Position numbers and translations under genes: made by a program
The notes under the pieces: generated by a model
The model's database searches: none
What the model saw: the letters and a program-made list of their open reading frames with translations, nothing else
What the model was told of the DNA's origin: nothing
Source of the DNA: Rhizobium sp. BK650
GTDB taxonomy: Bacteria > Pseudomonadota > Alphaproteobacteria > Rhizobiales > Rhizobiaceae
DNA: 64,000 nucleotides
Assembly: GCF_014195325.1 (NCBI RefSeq)
Contig: NZ_JACIBK010000009.1
Location: 148,615 to 212,614 of the forward strand
Direction of reading: 5' to 3'
Shown: one piece after another, positions 1 to 8,323 of the stretch
How the letters are laid out: each line of letters begins with the position of its first letter
How positions within the stretch are numbered: the stretch's first letter is position 1

Positions 1-670
1 CGGCTACCGGCAGATCCGCGCAGATATCATTTTCGGGCGGCTTGCACCCGGACAAAAGCTGAAGCTGGAAAATCTGAAAGGGGCTTACGGCACGAGCGTC
101 AGCACGTTGCGTGAGATTCTGAACCGTCTGACCTCCGAGGGCCTCGTGGTCGCCGAAGGGCAGCGCGGCTTTGAAGTGGCTGGCGTTTCCGTCGCCGATC
201 TAAAGGAGATTGCCGCACTCCGGCTGCTGCTCGAGGAGCATGCGCTGGAACAATCCTTCGAACAGGGGGATGTGGAATGGGAAGCGCAGTTGGTCTCCGC
301 CCATTACAAGCTGGCGCGCTTGGAAAAGGTGATGGCGACGGGCGACACCAGTCAGGCCGAGAACTGGAAGCGCTACGACTGGGAGTTTCATCAGGCGCTG
401 ATCGCCGCCTGCGGCTCGCGCCTTCTGATGGAAACGCACTCAGCCGTTTTCGACAAATATCTGCGCTATCAGATGGTTGCCCTCTCCTATCGTGGCAGCG
501 TGGCGGAAGAGGAGCACCGCCAGCTTCTTGAGACTGCTCTCAAGCGCGACAGCAAGACCGCCAAGGAGATCCTGCAGCGCCATATTCAGGCGGGCGTCGA
601 ACATGCGCTTGGCAGGGGGCTGCTGTCGGCCCGCCCGGCGCAGGCCAGATCAGGTGGGATGACAGCCTGA
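1..670 (+). CDS. GntR-family (FCD) regulator, 5' end outside window
   Basis: Reading in frame from base 2 gives 222 residues of a winged-helix GntR protein whose first helices lie before the window. The visible part starts in the DNA-binding domain (GYRQIRADIIFGRLAPGQ, then a recognition-helix region STLREILNRL). It continues into an all-helical FCD effector domain with the family's metal/ligand-type histidines (WEFHQALIAACGS near the middle, then RHIQAGVEHAL). The stop TGA overlaps the ATG of the next, closely similar regulator by one base, so the two are co-transcribed. Their position, convergent with the dehydroshikimate dehydratase gene, suggests control of the neighbouring aromatic-precursor catabolic genes. 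That target is inferred from position only. Confidence 0.9.
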   Translation, partial: GYRQIRADIIFGRLAPGQKLKLENLKGAYGTSVSTLREILNRLTSEGLVVAEGQRGFEVAGVSVADLKEIAALRLLLEEHALEQSFEQGDVEWEAQLVSAHYKLARLEKVMATGDTSQAENWKRYDWEFHQALIAACGSRLLMETHSAVFDKYLRYQMVALSYRGSVAEEEHRQLLETALKRDSKTAKEILQRHIQAGVEHALGRGLLSARPAQARSGGMTA

Positions 671-1362
671 TGCACAGCGAAAAAACCACGCCGAAGGTGG
701 CAGGCGAAGCCTCCGAGACGATCAGCGATGTCGTCTTCCGGCAGGTCCGGCAGGATATCATCTCGGGAGCACTGGCGCCCGGAGCCAAAATCAAGCTCGA
801 GCAGGCGAGAGACCATTACTCGATCAGCGTCTCGTCGCTGCGCGAAATTCTGAGCCGCCTTGCCATGGAAAACCTCGTGCTTGCCGAGGGACAGCGCGGC
901 TTCGAGGTGAGCCCAGCCTCGGTCAAGGAACTTCAGGAACTTGCAGATCTCAGGACAGTGCTCGAAACCCACGCGATCGGCCTTTCCTTTGCTGCCGGCA
1001 ACCTGGAATGGGAAGGCCGTATCGTCGCCGCCCATCACAAGCTGGCGGCGGCCGAGCGAAAGCTGCTTGCGGGGGATGCCTCGCGCACCGTCGACTGGGT
1101 GCGTTATGATTGGGAGTTTCATCAGGCGATCGTTTCGGCGTGCAATTCAGCCACGCTGATGACGACGCTCTCCTCCGTCTTCGACCGCTTCCTGCGTTAT
1201 CACATGCTGGCACAAAGCTTTCGCGGCAAGGCCGTCGTCGACGACCATAAGCTGCTCTTCGAGCTTGCGCTGAAACGCGACGTCGAAGGCGCAAGAGCGG
1301 TCATTCGCAGACATATCCAGAGCGGCGTCGAACATGTGCTGACAAGCGGGCGGGTTAACTAG
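670..1362 (+). CDS. GntR-family (FCD) transcriptional regulator
   Basis: This 230-residue protein has an N-terminal winged helix (residues about 17-85, with SVSSLREILSRLAMENLV as the recognition region) and a C-terminal FCD domain (WEFHQAIVSACNS; RHIQSGVEHVL). It is a clear paralogue of the preceding gene: blocks such as LREIL.RL, LVLAEGQRGFEV, DWEFHQA and RRHIQ recur at the same spacing. The start overlaps the upstream stop (TGATG), which implies translational coupling. The gene ends two bases from the convergent quiC-like gene. Both regulators probably respond to a carboxylic acid of the quinate/shikimate route, but no effector can be read from the sequence. Confidence 0.93.
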   Translation: MHSEKTTPKVAGEASETISDVVFRQVRQDIISGALAPGAKIKLEQARDHYSISVSSLREILSRLAMENLVLAEGQRGFEVSPASVKELQELADLRTVLETHAIGLSFAAGNLEWEGRIVAAHHKLAAAERKLLAGDASRTVDWVRYDWEFHQAIVSACNSATLMTTLSSVFDRFLRYHMLAQSFRGKAVVDDHKLLFELALKRDVEGARAVIRRHIQSGVEHVLTSGRVN

Positions 1363-1364
1363 GC

Positions 1365-3254
1365 TCAAACCGCATCTTTCGGGATCCCCTCCGGCCGCAT
1401 CTGCTTCTTCAGCGCGGCAATCCGAAAGATGGCGTTCGGCGCCCCATAGCCGCGGTAGGCCCGTCGTTCCACCACCTCGAAGAAGAATCCTTCGCCATAG
1501 GTCCCGCTATAGAGCTGGAAATACTCACCCTCCCCATCCCGATCGTAGAGAATGTTTTCCGCCTTCAGCCGCTCCGTCAGCTCCGGCTTCAGCCCAAAAC
1601 GGGCCTCCACATCGTCGTAATAATTGGGCGAGATCGGCAGCGGCGTAAAGCCTTTTTCACGCAGGCGCTCGGCGGTGGCGAAAATATCATCCGTGGAAAA
1701 GGCCAGATGCTGGATGCCGGAGCCGAATTTTTCGGCGATGAAATGGCCGGCGAGCGTGCGGCGGTTTTCCGCACCATTCATGGTGATGCGCAATGTGCCC
1801 GAGTGGTTTTCGATCACTTGGCTGCGTACCACGCCAGCGGGGTCGATGATGTCGACCATGGGTGTTTTGCGGGTTTCGAAGATCGAAGTATAAAAAAGCA
1901 GCCATGTCAGCATCTCGTCATAGGCGACCGTCTGAGCGATATGGTCGACCTGCACGAGGCCAGCATCGATGGCTTCCCCGACCTGTTCCACCGACTCAAA
2001 ATCGATTTCTGAGAAGCGCCCGAGCGGGCTTTTCTCGTCGATCAGGTAGATCAGCCCGCCGCCGACACCACGGATCGCCGGAAGCTGCAATTCGCCCTCC
2101 ACGACGGCTTGGGTGAAAGGCTCGGCATCGAGCGCCAGCGCTCGGGCATAGGCTTCAGCCGCATCCTCGACGACGAGCGCCATGGCATAGGCGAATGTGC
2201 CGTGCACGGCATAGGCGGCATTGGCAAACCCCTCAGGATCGACATTGATGAGGACGCGGATATTGCCTTGCTGGAACAGCGTCACTTTCTTGGAGCGATG
2301 AATGGCCGCCTTGCGAAAGCCAAGCGCTTCGAGAATGCGAATAAGCTCCACCGCCTCGTCGTCATCGGTCGCAAATTCAATGAAGCCGACCCCTTTGACA
2401 ACGGCTCGGTCAGGCATGTCGATGCCGACTGACGTGTCTACCTTGCGGCGGATCTGGTCCGCCAGATAGATCAGCGAGCGATGGCCATCGGCAGCGATCG
2501 CTCGTGTCGAGCCGCCGCGGAACTGGTCGTTGAAGATCTCCAGCGAGAAGAAGCCGTCATAACCTGTGGAGGCGACGGCCTCGGCAAATTCGGTGACGGG
2601 GAGATCCCCCTCGCCCGGCATGTTGCGGAAATGCCTCGACCAGTAGAGCAGGTCCATATCGATCAGCGGCGCATCGGCAAGCTGCACGATGAAGATCTTC
2701 TCCTTGGGGATTGAGCGGATGGAGTTGATATCGATCTTGCGCGACAGCGAGTGGAAACTGTCGAGGATCAGTCCGACATTTTCGTGATCGGCGCGACGCA
2801 CGATCTCCCAAGCGTCCCGATGGTCGTTGACGAAGCGGCCCCAGGCGAGCGCCTCGTATCCCACTTTCAGCCCGCGCTTTGCCGCTCGCTCCCCGAGCTC
2901 GCGGAAATCTGCCGCAGCCCGGTCTATGCCGCCAAGTGCCGCCTGCGACACATTGGAGCAGACCAGCACCATATCGGTGCCGAGCTCCTGCATGATGTCG
3001 AACTTGCGCTCGGCCCGGTCGAAGGTGCGGCTGCGCAAGGCATCCGGCATTCCCTCGAAGTCGCGGAAGGGCTGGAAGAGCGTGATCGTGAGGCCGAGAT
3101 CGCGCGCCATGCGGCCGACATCGGCGGGACTGCCGTCAAAGGCCAGGAAATCGTTCTCGAAAATCTCCACGCCTTCGAAGCCGGCCCGTGCAATCGCTTC
3201 GAGTTTCTCCGGCAATTCGCCTGAGAGCGTCACCGTCGCAATCGAGGTCTTCAT
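1365..3254 (-). CDS. quiC: 3-dehydroshikimate dehydratase fused to HPPD-like domain (QuiC/QsuB type)
   Basis: The 629-residue protein joins two parts. An N-terminal sugar-isomerase-like TIM barrel (about 1-275) is the dehydratase domain, converting 3-dehydroshikimate to protocatechuate. A C-terminal half (about 285-600) consists of VOC/4-hydroxyphenylpyruvate-dioxygenase-like repeats. The expected metal ligands are visible: Glu134 (GYEALAWG), Asp165 (LILDSFHSL), Gln191 (IVQLADAPL) and Glu239 (FSLEIF). As far as I recall these are the same numbers as in Pseudomonas putida QuiC1. A GAGGAGG ribosome site precedes the ATG. It is divergent from the ABC transporter/aroQ operon across a 242-base promoter region. 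The function is well supported by architecture and by the dehydroquinase next door; the job of the C-terminal half is unclear. Confidence 0.9.
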   Translation of the reverse strand: MKTSIATVTLSGELPEKLEAIARAGFEGVEIFENDFLAFDGSPADVGRMARDLGLTITLFQPFRDFEGMPDALRSRTFDRAERKFDIMQELGTDMVLVCSNVSQAALGGIDRAAADFRELGERAAKRGLKVGYEALAWGRFVNDHRDAWEIVRRADHENVGLILDSFHSLSRKIDINSIRSIPKEKIFIVQLADAPLIDMDLLYWSRHFRNMPGEGDLPVTEFAEAVASTGYDGFFSLEIFNDQFRGGSTRAIAADGHRSLIYLADQIRRKVDTSVGIDMPDRAVVKGVGFIEFATDDDEAVELIRILEALGFRKAAIHRSKKVTLFQQGNIRVLINVDPEGFANAAYAVHGTFAYAMALVVEDAAEAYARALALDAEPFTQAVVEGELQLPAIRGVGGGLIYLIDEKSPLGRFSEIDFESVEQVGEAIDAGLVQVDHIAQTVAYDEMLTWLLFYTSIFETRKTPMVDIIDPAGVVRSQVIENHSGTLRITMNGAENRRTLAGHFIAEKFGSGIQHLAFSTDDIFATAERLREKGFTPLPISPNYYDDVEARFGLKPELTERLKAENILYDRDGEGEYFQLYSGTYGEGFFFEVVERRAYRGYGAPNAIFRIAALKKQMRPEGIPKDAV

Positions 3255-3345
3255 GTTACCAAATCCTCCTCGTTCAGCCCGCGACGGACAAAGCCACAGA
3301 CCTTCCTGATGGCATTATGGCGAATGTAGTGAAGATTTCAATTCA

Positions 3346-3355
3346 ATTGATCAAT
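3346..3355. promoter_or_regulatory. 10-bp perfect palindrome in the divergent quiC/transporter promoter region
   Basis: ATTGATCAAT lies in an AT-rich stretch roughly midway between the divergent start codons at 3254 and 3497. A dimeric regulator such as one of the two GntR proteins encoded nearby could bind here. It is a short site and could occur by chance; no second copy was noticed. Confidence 0.3.
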
Positions 3356-3496
3356 CGAAAAATCTCATACGATTTTAGAATACTATGTTGATTTATGAGC
3401 ACTGCTCTGGCAAACATAATGCGTGCAGTCGGGAGAGGATGACTGCTAGGCCGCCCATGACATCGTCTGGCGGCCGTCAAAAGGAGGAGAGTTCCA

Positions 3497-4327
3497 ATGC
3501 TTAAGTCGTTGCTGACGCGGCGTCGCGCCATGCTGGGTGCCGCCGCTCTCGTGGCCGCAGTCGGACTTGCAAACCCGGCCGCTGCAGTCACCCCCGATGA
3601 AATCAAGGCCCGCGGCAAGCTGATCGTCGGCATCCAGGGCGACAACCCGCCGTGGGGCTTCGTGACCAGCGCCGGCAAGCAGGATGGCCTTGATGCGGAT
3701 ATTGCCACGCTCTACGCCAAGGAACTCGGTGTCGAAGTCGAATTCGTGCCGCTCGAGGTCAACAACCGCATTCCGGCGCTGACCACCGGCCGCGTCGACG
3801 TGCTCTTCGCCACCATGGCCATGCTGCCGGACCGCGCCAAGGCCGTGCAGTTTTCCAAGCCCTATGTCGCCAACGCCATCGTCCTGATCGGCGCAAAGTC
3901 CGCCTCGATCAAGACCAATGAGGATATGGCAAACCTGACGATCGGCGTCGCCAAGGGTGCCGCCCAAGATACGCAGGTGACGAAGAATGCGCCGTCCACC
4001 GCCACGATCCGCCGGTTCGATGGTGACGCGGCAAGCGTACAGGCGCTGGTCTCCGGCCAGGTGCAGGCGCTCGGCGGCAACATCTTCTATATGGATCGCG
4101 TCGAAAAGGCCCGACCCGGAGAATTCGAAAACAAGCTTGAATTCCAAAAACTCTATAACGGTGCCTGCACGCGGCTCGGCGAGAAGGAAATCAACGCGTC
4201 GATCAATGCCTTCATCGACAAGATCAAGGCCAACGGCGAGCTCAAGAAAATCTACGACAAGTGGATGAAGGTGCCGGTTCCGGAATTCCCCGAAAAGCTC
4301 GAGGGCATCCCGTTTACGGCGGGCTGA
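3497..4327 (+). CDS. ABC transporter periplasmic solute-binding protein, polar amino-acid (PAAT) family
   Basis: This 276-residue protein belongs to SBP family 3. It has a twin-arginine-like signal sequence (TRRRAMLGAAALVAAVG, processing near AAA-VTP) followed by the two-lobed binding domain: RGKLIVGIQGDNPPWGF, GLDADIATLYAKELG, and a late INAFIDKIKANGELKKIYDKWM motif. An AAAGGAGG ribosome site lies 9 bases before the ATG. It heads an operon with aroQ, two PAAT permeases, an ATPase, a Gfo/Idh dehydrogenase and an AroE-like gene. The ligand is therefore more likely a hydroaromatic acid such as quinate or shikimate than an amino acid. The ligand is inferred from context; the family assignment is firm. 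Confidence 0.9.
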   Translation: MLKSLLTRRRAMLGAAALVAAVGLANPAAAVTPDEIKARGKLIVGIQGDNPPWGFVTSAGKQDGLDADIATLYAKELGVEVEFVPLEVNNRIPALTTGRVDVLFATMAMLPDRAKAVQFSKPYVANAIVLIGAKSASIKTNEDMANLTIGVAKGAAQDTQVTKNAPSTATIRRFDGDAASVQALVSGQVQALGGNIFYMDRVEKARPGEFENKLEFQKLYNGACTRLGEKEINASINAFIDKIKANGELKKIYDKWMKVPVPEFPEKLEGIPFTAG

Positions 4328-4660
4328 TGGATGCATGGCGGAACCAGACCGGCCTTCCTGCTGGTGACGAGGCCGCCACTCCCACCTCCGTCATCCTCGG
4401 GCTTGTCCCAAGGATCTGCCGACGCCCGGTGCGAAAAAGACGTGAGAGGCAAAACCGCCGACGGCGCTCTCTTCTCCAACATACGGGCCTGAGCCGTGCA
4501 CTTGCCGATGCGTGATTAGATCCTCGCCCCGAGGATGACGCCAGAGGGATGGGCCGACGCCTAGATAAATACAAGACTGAAGCCGGGCATTCCGTCGCTC
4601 GTCGACGGCGCCCTATGCCAAAGACCAAGCAACTAAGCTGCCCCGTTTGAGGTGTGCGAC
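4328..4660. repeat. RIME-like palindromic intergenic element
   Basis: This 333-base gap between the solute-binding gene and aroQ holds no convincing gene. It contains an inverted repeat: CGTCATCCTCGGG at 4389-4401 and its complement CCCGAGGATGACG at 4528-4540, each within its own imperfect palindrome (TCCTCGGGCTTGTCCCAAGGA at the left end). This resembles the rhizobial intergenic mosaic elements (RIME) that sit between genes and inside operons. The transcript probably reads through it, and it could fold to stabilise the upstream solute-binding-protein message. Family membership is from memory of the motif style, not from a search. Confidence 0.5.
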
Positions 4661-5128
4661 ATGACCAGAACCATCTTCGTCCTCAACGGACCGAACCTCA
4701 ATCTGCTCGGCGAGCGCGAGCCGCATATCTACGGCTCTACGACGCTGGGCGATATCAGGCAGATGTGCCTCGCGAAAGCCGAAAGCCTCGGCTTCGAGAT
4801 CGATTTCCGCCAGACGAATTTCGAGGGCGAACTGGTGGAAAGCATCCATCAGGCGCGGAAAGAGGCCTGCGGCATCATCATCAATCCCGCAGCCTATACG
4901 TTCACCTCAATCGCGCTGCTTGATGCATTGAAGACCTTCGATCCGCCAAAGATCGAGCTGCACATTTCCAACGTCCATGCCCGCGAGGAGATTTACCACA
5001 AATCTCTCGTCTCGCGCATCGCTACTGCCATCATGATCGGTTTTGGCGCGCGCGGTTACGAGCTGGCGATCGAAGCGATGGCCGGAATGGTTGGGGCGGG
5101 CATGGTCGGAGCAGCAAAGACAGCATGA
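4661..5128 (+). CDS. aroQ: type II 3-dehydroquinate dehydratase
   Basis: The 155-residue protein interconverts 3-dehydroquinate and 3-dehydroshikimate and is dodecameric in the family. The signature NGPNLNLLGEREPHIYG carries the catalytic Arg and Tyr, INPAAYTFTSIALLDAL the substrate loop, and ELHISNVHAREEIYHKS the catalytic His. I chose the ATG at 4661 because GAGGTG lies 6 bases upstream; an in-frame GTG at 4652 is less likely. The tail has a repeated GMVGA segment. Its place inside a transporter operon, opposite a dehydroshikimate dehydratase, argues for a catabolic rather than biosynthetic role. The stop overlaps the next gene by four bases. Confidence 0.95.
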   Translation: MTRTIFVLNGPNLNLLGEREPHIYGSTTLGDIRQMCLAKAESLGFEIDFRQTNFEGELVESIHQARKEACGIIINPAAYTFTSIALLDALKTFDPPKIELHISNVHAREEIYHKSLVSRIATAIMIGFGARGYELAIEAMAGMVGAGMVGAAKTA

Positions 5129-5793
5129 ATTATCAACTGGATTTCACGCCCGTCCTCGATGGCCTGCCGAGCCTGCTGCTCGGCTGTCTCGGCACCTTCC
5201 TGCTGGCAATCTGCGGCATGGCGTTCGCCATCATCATCGGCGTCGGCGGCGTGGCGCTGAGGGATTCGCATATCAAGCCGGTGCGCTGGCTGGTGATAGG
5301 CTTTGTCGAGCTCATCCGCAACACGCCTTTCCTGGTGCAGATCTTCTTTCTTTTCTTCGCCTTGCCGCTGATCGGCATCAGGCTCGACCCGACGCCGACG
5401 GCGATTATCGCGCTCGGCATCAATGGCGGCGCCTATGCGATCGAGATCATCAGGGGAGGCGTGCAATCCATTCCCAGGGGCCAGATGGAAGCGGGCCTAG
5501 CGCTCGGCCTGCACAACGTGCAGGTCTTCCGGCTGATCATCCTGAAGCCGGCGCTGAGGGCGATCTATCCCTCGTTGACCAGCCAGTTTGTGCTCTTGAC
5601 GCTCTCCACCAGCATCTGCTCGGCAATCTCGGCCTATGAGCTGACGTCTGTCGCGCAGCGCATCGAATCCGACAGCTTCCGCAGCTTCGAGGTCTATTTC
5701 ACCATTACGATCTTCTACCTCGCCATCTCCTGGCTGATGATGCGCCTCTTCGCGCTCTTCTCGGCCCGCTATTTCAATTATCCGGTCAAGTGA
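5125..5793 (+). CDS. PAAT-type ABC transporter permease
   Basis: This 222-residue inner-membrane protein of the HisM/GlnP family has about five hydrophobic segments. The EAA loop that docks the ATPase is around residues 110-140 (YAIEIIRGGVQSIPRGQMEAG). It starts on ATGA overlapping aroQ. With the permease just downstream it would form the heterodimeric channel of the importer whose solute-binding protein is at 3497-4327. The substrate is inferred to be a quinate/shikimate-like acid. Confidence 0.92.
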   Translation: MNYQLDFTPVLDGLPSLLLGCLGTFLLAICGMAFAIIIGVGGVALRDSHIKPVRWLVIGFVELIRNTPFLVQIFFLFFALPLIGIRLDPTPTAIIALGINGGAYAIEIIRGGVQSIPRGQMEAGLALGLHNVQVFRLIILKPALRAIYPSLTSQFVLLTLSTSICSAISAYELTSVAQRIESDSFRSFEVYFTITIFYLAISWLMMRLFALFSARYFNYPVK

Positions 5794-5800
5794 GGGAGCC

Positions 5801-6445
5801 ATGGGCAGCGACGAATTCGTCTTCCTTCTGATCGGCCTGAAATGGACCGTGCTTCTGTCTGCCGTCGGCTTCGTCTGCGGCTGCATTGCCGGCCTTGTCG
5901 TGGCGCTGGCGCGCACCTCGGGCAGGCCGCTCCTTGAGCGGGCGATGGCAACCTATATCGCAATCTTCCAGGGCACGCCGCTGCTCATGCAGCTCTTCGT
6001 CACCTATTACGGTCTGGCCTTGATCGGCCTGAAGCTCGATGCCTGGGAGGCGGTGGCAATCGGGCTCACGCTGCATGCCAGCGCCTATCTGGGCGAGATC
6101 TGGCGCGGCGCAATCGAAGCTGTGCCGCGCGGCCAGACGGAGGCGGCCAAAGCGCTCAGCCTCAAATATGTCTCGCGCATGAAGGATGTGATCCTGCCGC
6201 AGGCAATCCGCATCTCGCTACCGGCGACCATCGGCTTCCTGGTGCAGCTCATCAAGGGCACGTCGCTCGCTTCGATCGTCGGCTTCACGGAGCTGACGCG
6301 GGCCGGCAACATCATCTCCAATCAGATCTTCCAGCCGCTCACCGTCTTCGGCATCGTCGGCGCCCTCTATTTCCTGATGTGCTGCCCGCTGACCATCTTC
6401 GGCGCCCGCCTGGAGCGTCGCTTCAACGCGGCCCACGCGCGCTGA
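5801..6445 (+). CDS. PAAT-type ABC transporter permease
   Basis: The 214-residue protein is the second permease of the same importer. It contains a family-typical PLLMQLFVTYYGL segment and the EAA loop YLGEIWRGAIEAVPRGQTEAA, followed by a terminal transmembrane helix. It lies seven bases after the first permease and sixteen bases before the stretch leading to the ATPase, consistent with one transcript. The tail RLERRFNAAHAR is typical of the HisQ/GlnP class. Confidence 0.92.
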   Translation: MGSDEFVFLLIGLKWTVLLSAVGFVCGCIAGLVVALARTSGRPLLERAMATYIAIFQGTPLLMQLFVTYYGLALIGLKLDAWEAVAIGLTLHASAYLGEIWRGAIEAVPRGQTEAAKALSLKYVSRMKDVILPQAIRISLPATIGFLVQLIKGTSLASIVGFTELTRAGNIISNQIFQPLTVFGIVGALYFLMCCPLTIFGARLERRFNAAHAR

Positions 6446-6476
6446 TGCAGCGCCTCACGAATTGGATCCAAAGACC

Positions 6477-7238
6477 ATGACCAATGTTCCCACTCCATCA
6501 TCCGAAACCATGATCAGCATGAGCAATGTGGAGAAATGGTACGGCGCCTTCCAGGCCCTGCGCGATATCAATATCGATGTGCATAAGGGCGAACGCATCG
6601 TGCTCTGCGGCCCCTCGGGAAGCGGAAAATCGACGCTGATCCGCTGCATCAACCATCTGGAAACCTACGAAAAGGGCGAGATCCGCGTCGGCGGCATTCT
6701 GCTCGGCAACCAAGCCAAGGCGATCGACGCGATCAGGCGCGAGGTCGGCATGGTCTTCCAGCAGTTCAACCTCTTCCCGCATCTGACGGTGCTGCAGAAC
6801 TGCATGCTCGCCCCGATACGCGCGCTCGGCGTTACCAAGGCCGAAGCCGAAGACCGCGCCCGCACGCTTCTGGCCCGCGTCAAGATATCCGAACAGGCGG
6901 AGAAATATCCGGTGCAGCTTTCGGGCGGCCAGCAGCAGCGCGTGGCAATCGCGCGTGCCCTCTGCATGCGCCCCAAGGTGATGCTCTTCGACGAGCCGAC
7001 CTCGGCACTCGACCCTGAGATGGTCAAGGAAGTGCTGGATACGATGATCAGCCTCGCCGAGGAAGGCATGACGATGATCTGCGTAACCCACGAAATGGGC
7101 TTTGCCCGCCAGGTCGCCAACCGGGTGATCTTCATGGCAAGCGGCTCGATCGTAGAAGAGGCGCACCCGGCGGAATTCTTCACCAGTCCCCGCCACGAGC
7201 GCACCCGCAAGTTCCTCGGGGAAATCCTACGCCACTAG
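6477..7238 (+). CDS. PAAT-type ABC transporter ATPase
   Basis: This 253-residue ATPase of the GlnQ/HisP type has Walker A GPSGSGKST (45-53), Q-loop FQQFNLFPH, signature LSGGQQQR (about 148-155), Walker B VMLFDEPTSALDP and the switch His (CVTHEMGFA). The first ATG of the open frame is used here (MTNVPTPSS). A TTG five codons earlier and an ATG at MISMSN are alternatives, because no strong ribosome site marks the start. It energises the permeases at 5125-6445. Confidence 0.92.
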   Translation: MTNVPTPSSETMISMSNVEKWYGAFQALRDINIDVHKGERIVLCGPSGSGKSTLIRCINHLETYEKGEIRVGGILLGNQAKAIDAIRREVGMVFQQFNLFPHLTVLQNCMLAPIRALGVTKAEAEDRARTLLARVKISEQAEKYPVQLSGGQQQRVAIARALCMRPKVMLFDEPTSALDPEMVKEVLDTMISLAEEGMTMICVTHEMGFARQVANRVIFMASGSIVEEAHPAEFFTSPRHERTRKFLGEILRH

Positions 7239-7267
7239 CCCGCTGACGAGAAGATGGAAGAAGCATC

Positions 7268-8323
7268 ATGTCAAAACGCCCCCTTGCAATAGCGGTGATG
7301 GGCGCCGGGCTGATCGGCAGGCGCCATATCGAAGGCGTCCTGTCTGAACCGCGCACCGCCCTTGCCGCCATCATCGACCCCTCGCCCGCGGCGCGGGACG
7401 AAGCGCGCACAAACGGCTTGCCCTGGTTTGCAAACCTTGCCGAAGCGTTGACCAAGTCCGGCCCGGATGGCGTAATCGTCGCCACACCCAACCAGCTGCA
7501 CGTGGCAAACGCTGGTGATGTGGTGGCAGCAGGCATCCCCGTCCTCATCGAAAAGCCGATCGCGGACGATGCGGCGGCCGCAGCCGGCCTTGTCAGCCGT
7601 GCGGAGGAAGCCGGCGTGCCCATTCTTGTCGGCCACCACCGCCGCCATAACCCGATCATCCGGGAGGCCAAGCGCCTGATAGAAAGCGGCAAGCTCGGCC
7701 GCATCCGCTCGATCAATGGCAGCTTCTGGGTCGCCAAGCCCGATGACTATTTCGAGGTCAAATGGCGCCGCGAGGCCGGCGCCGGTCCGATCTTCATCAA
7801 CCTCATCCACGATGTCGATCTTCTCCGGCATCTTATCGGCGAAATCGAAAGCGTGCATGCAATGGAAAGCAATGCCGCCCGCGGCCATGCGGTCGAAGAT
7901 ACCGCTGTCGTGCTCCTACGTTTCGAAAATGGCGCGCTCGCTACGTTCAATGCCAGCGACGCCGTGCCCGCGCCCTGGAGCTGGGAGCGCAGCTCGGGCG
8001 AAAACCCAAGTTTCCCACGAGAAGACCAGTCCTGCTACCAGATTGGCGGCACCGAAGGTGCGTTGACCATCCCCAATCTCACCCTCTGGACCAACGAGGG
8101 GCGCCCCGACTGGCGCCAAAAGCTTACAAAAGAGCACCTGCCCGTCACCCATGCCGATCCGCTCACCCTGCAGCTTCAGCATTTCTGCGATGTCATCGAA
8201 GGCACGGCCACGCCCCTCGTTAGCGGCCGGGAAGGTCTCGCCACGCTTTCGGTCATCGAGGCGATCAAGGGCTCGGCAACCACCGGAAGGACCATGTTCC
8301 TTAAAGGCAAATCCCATGATTAG
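7268..8323 (+). CDS. Gfo/Idh/MocA-family NAD(P)-dependent oxidoreductase
   Basis: This 351-residue protein has a Rossmann fold (VMGAGLIGRRHIEG, residues 9-22), the family's EKP motif (VLIEKPIAD, the catalytic Lys-Pro) and the conserved IHDVDLLRHL helix carrying the active-site Asp/His. Members oxidise or reduce sugar, inositol or cyclitol carbons. In this operon a quinate, shikimate or related cyclitol is a reasonable substrate, but sequence alone does not tell. Its end overlaps the next ATG by eight bases, so it is translationally coupled to the AroE-like gene. Confidence 0.88.
   Translation: MSKRPLAIAVMGAGLIGRRHIEGVLSEPRTALAAIIDPSPAARDEARTNGLPWFANLAEALTKSGPDGVIVATPNQLHVANAGDVVAAGIPVLIEKPIADDAAAAAGLVSRAEEAGVPILVGHHRRHNPIIREAKRLIESGKLGRIRSINGSFWVAKPDDYFEVKWRREAGAGPIFINLIHDVDLLRHLIGEIESVHAMESNAARGHAVEDTAVVLLRFENGALATFNASDAVPAPWSWERSSGENPSFPREDQSCYQIGGTEGALTIPNLTLWTNEGRPDWRQKLTKEHLPVTHADPLTLQLQHFCDVIEGTATPLVSGREGLATLSVIEAIKGSATTGRTMFLKGKSHD

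Noticed and set aside
3407..3423. Possible sigma-54 promoter upstream of the quinate-type transporter operon
   Set aside because: CTGGCA and GC are spaced by ten, but the -12 block is ATGCG and several consensus bases fail. It is far weaker than the three nitrogen-module promoters, so I do not call it.
4261..4515. Short open frame through the intergenic repeat after the solute-binding gene
   Set aside because: Its translation (ILGLVPRICRR) is what this kind of palindromic repeat gives when read as protein; it has no ribosome site and overlaps the repeat.
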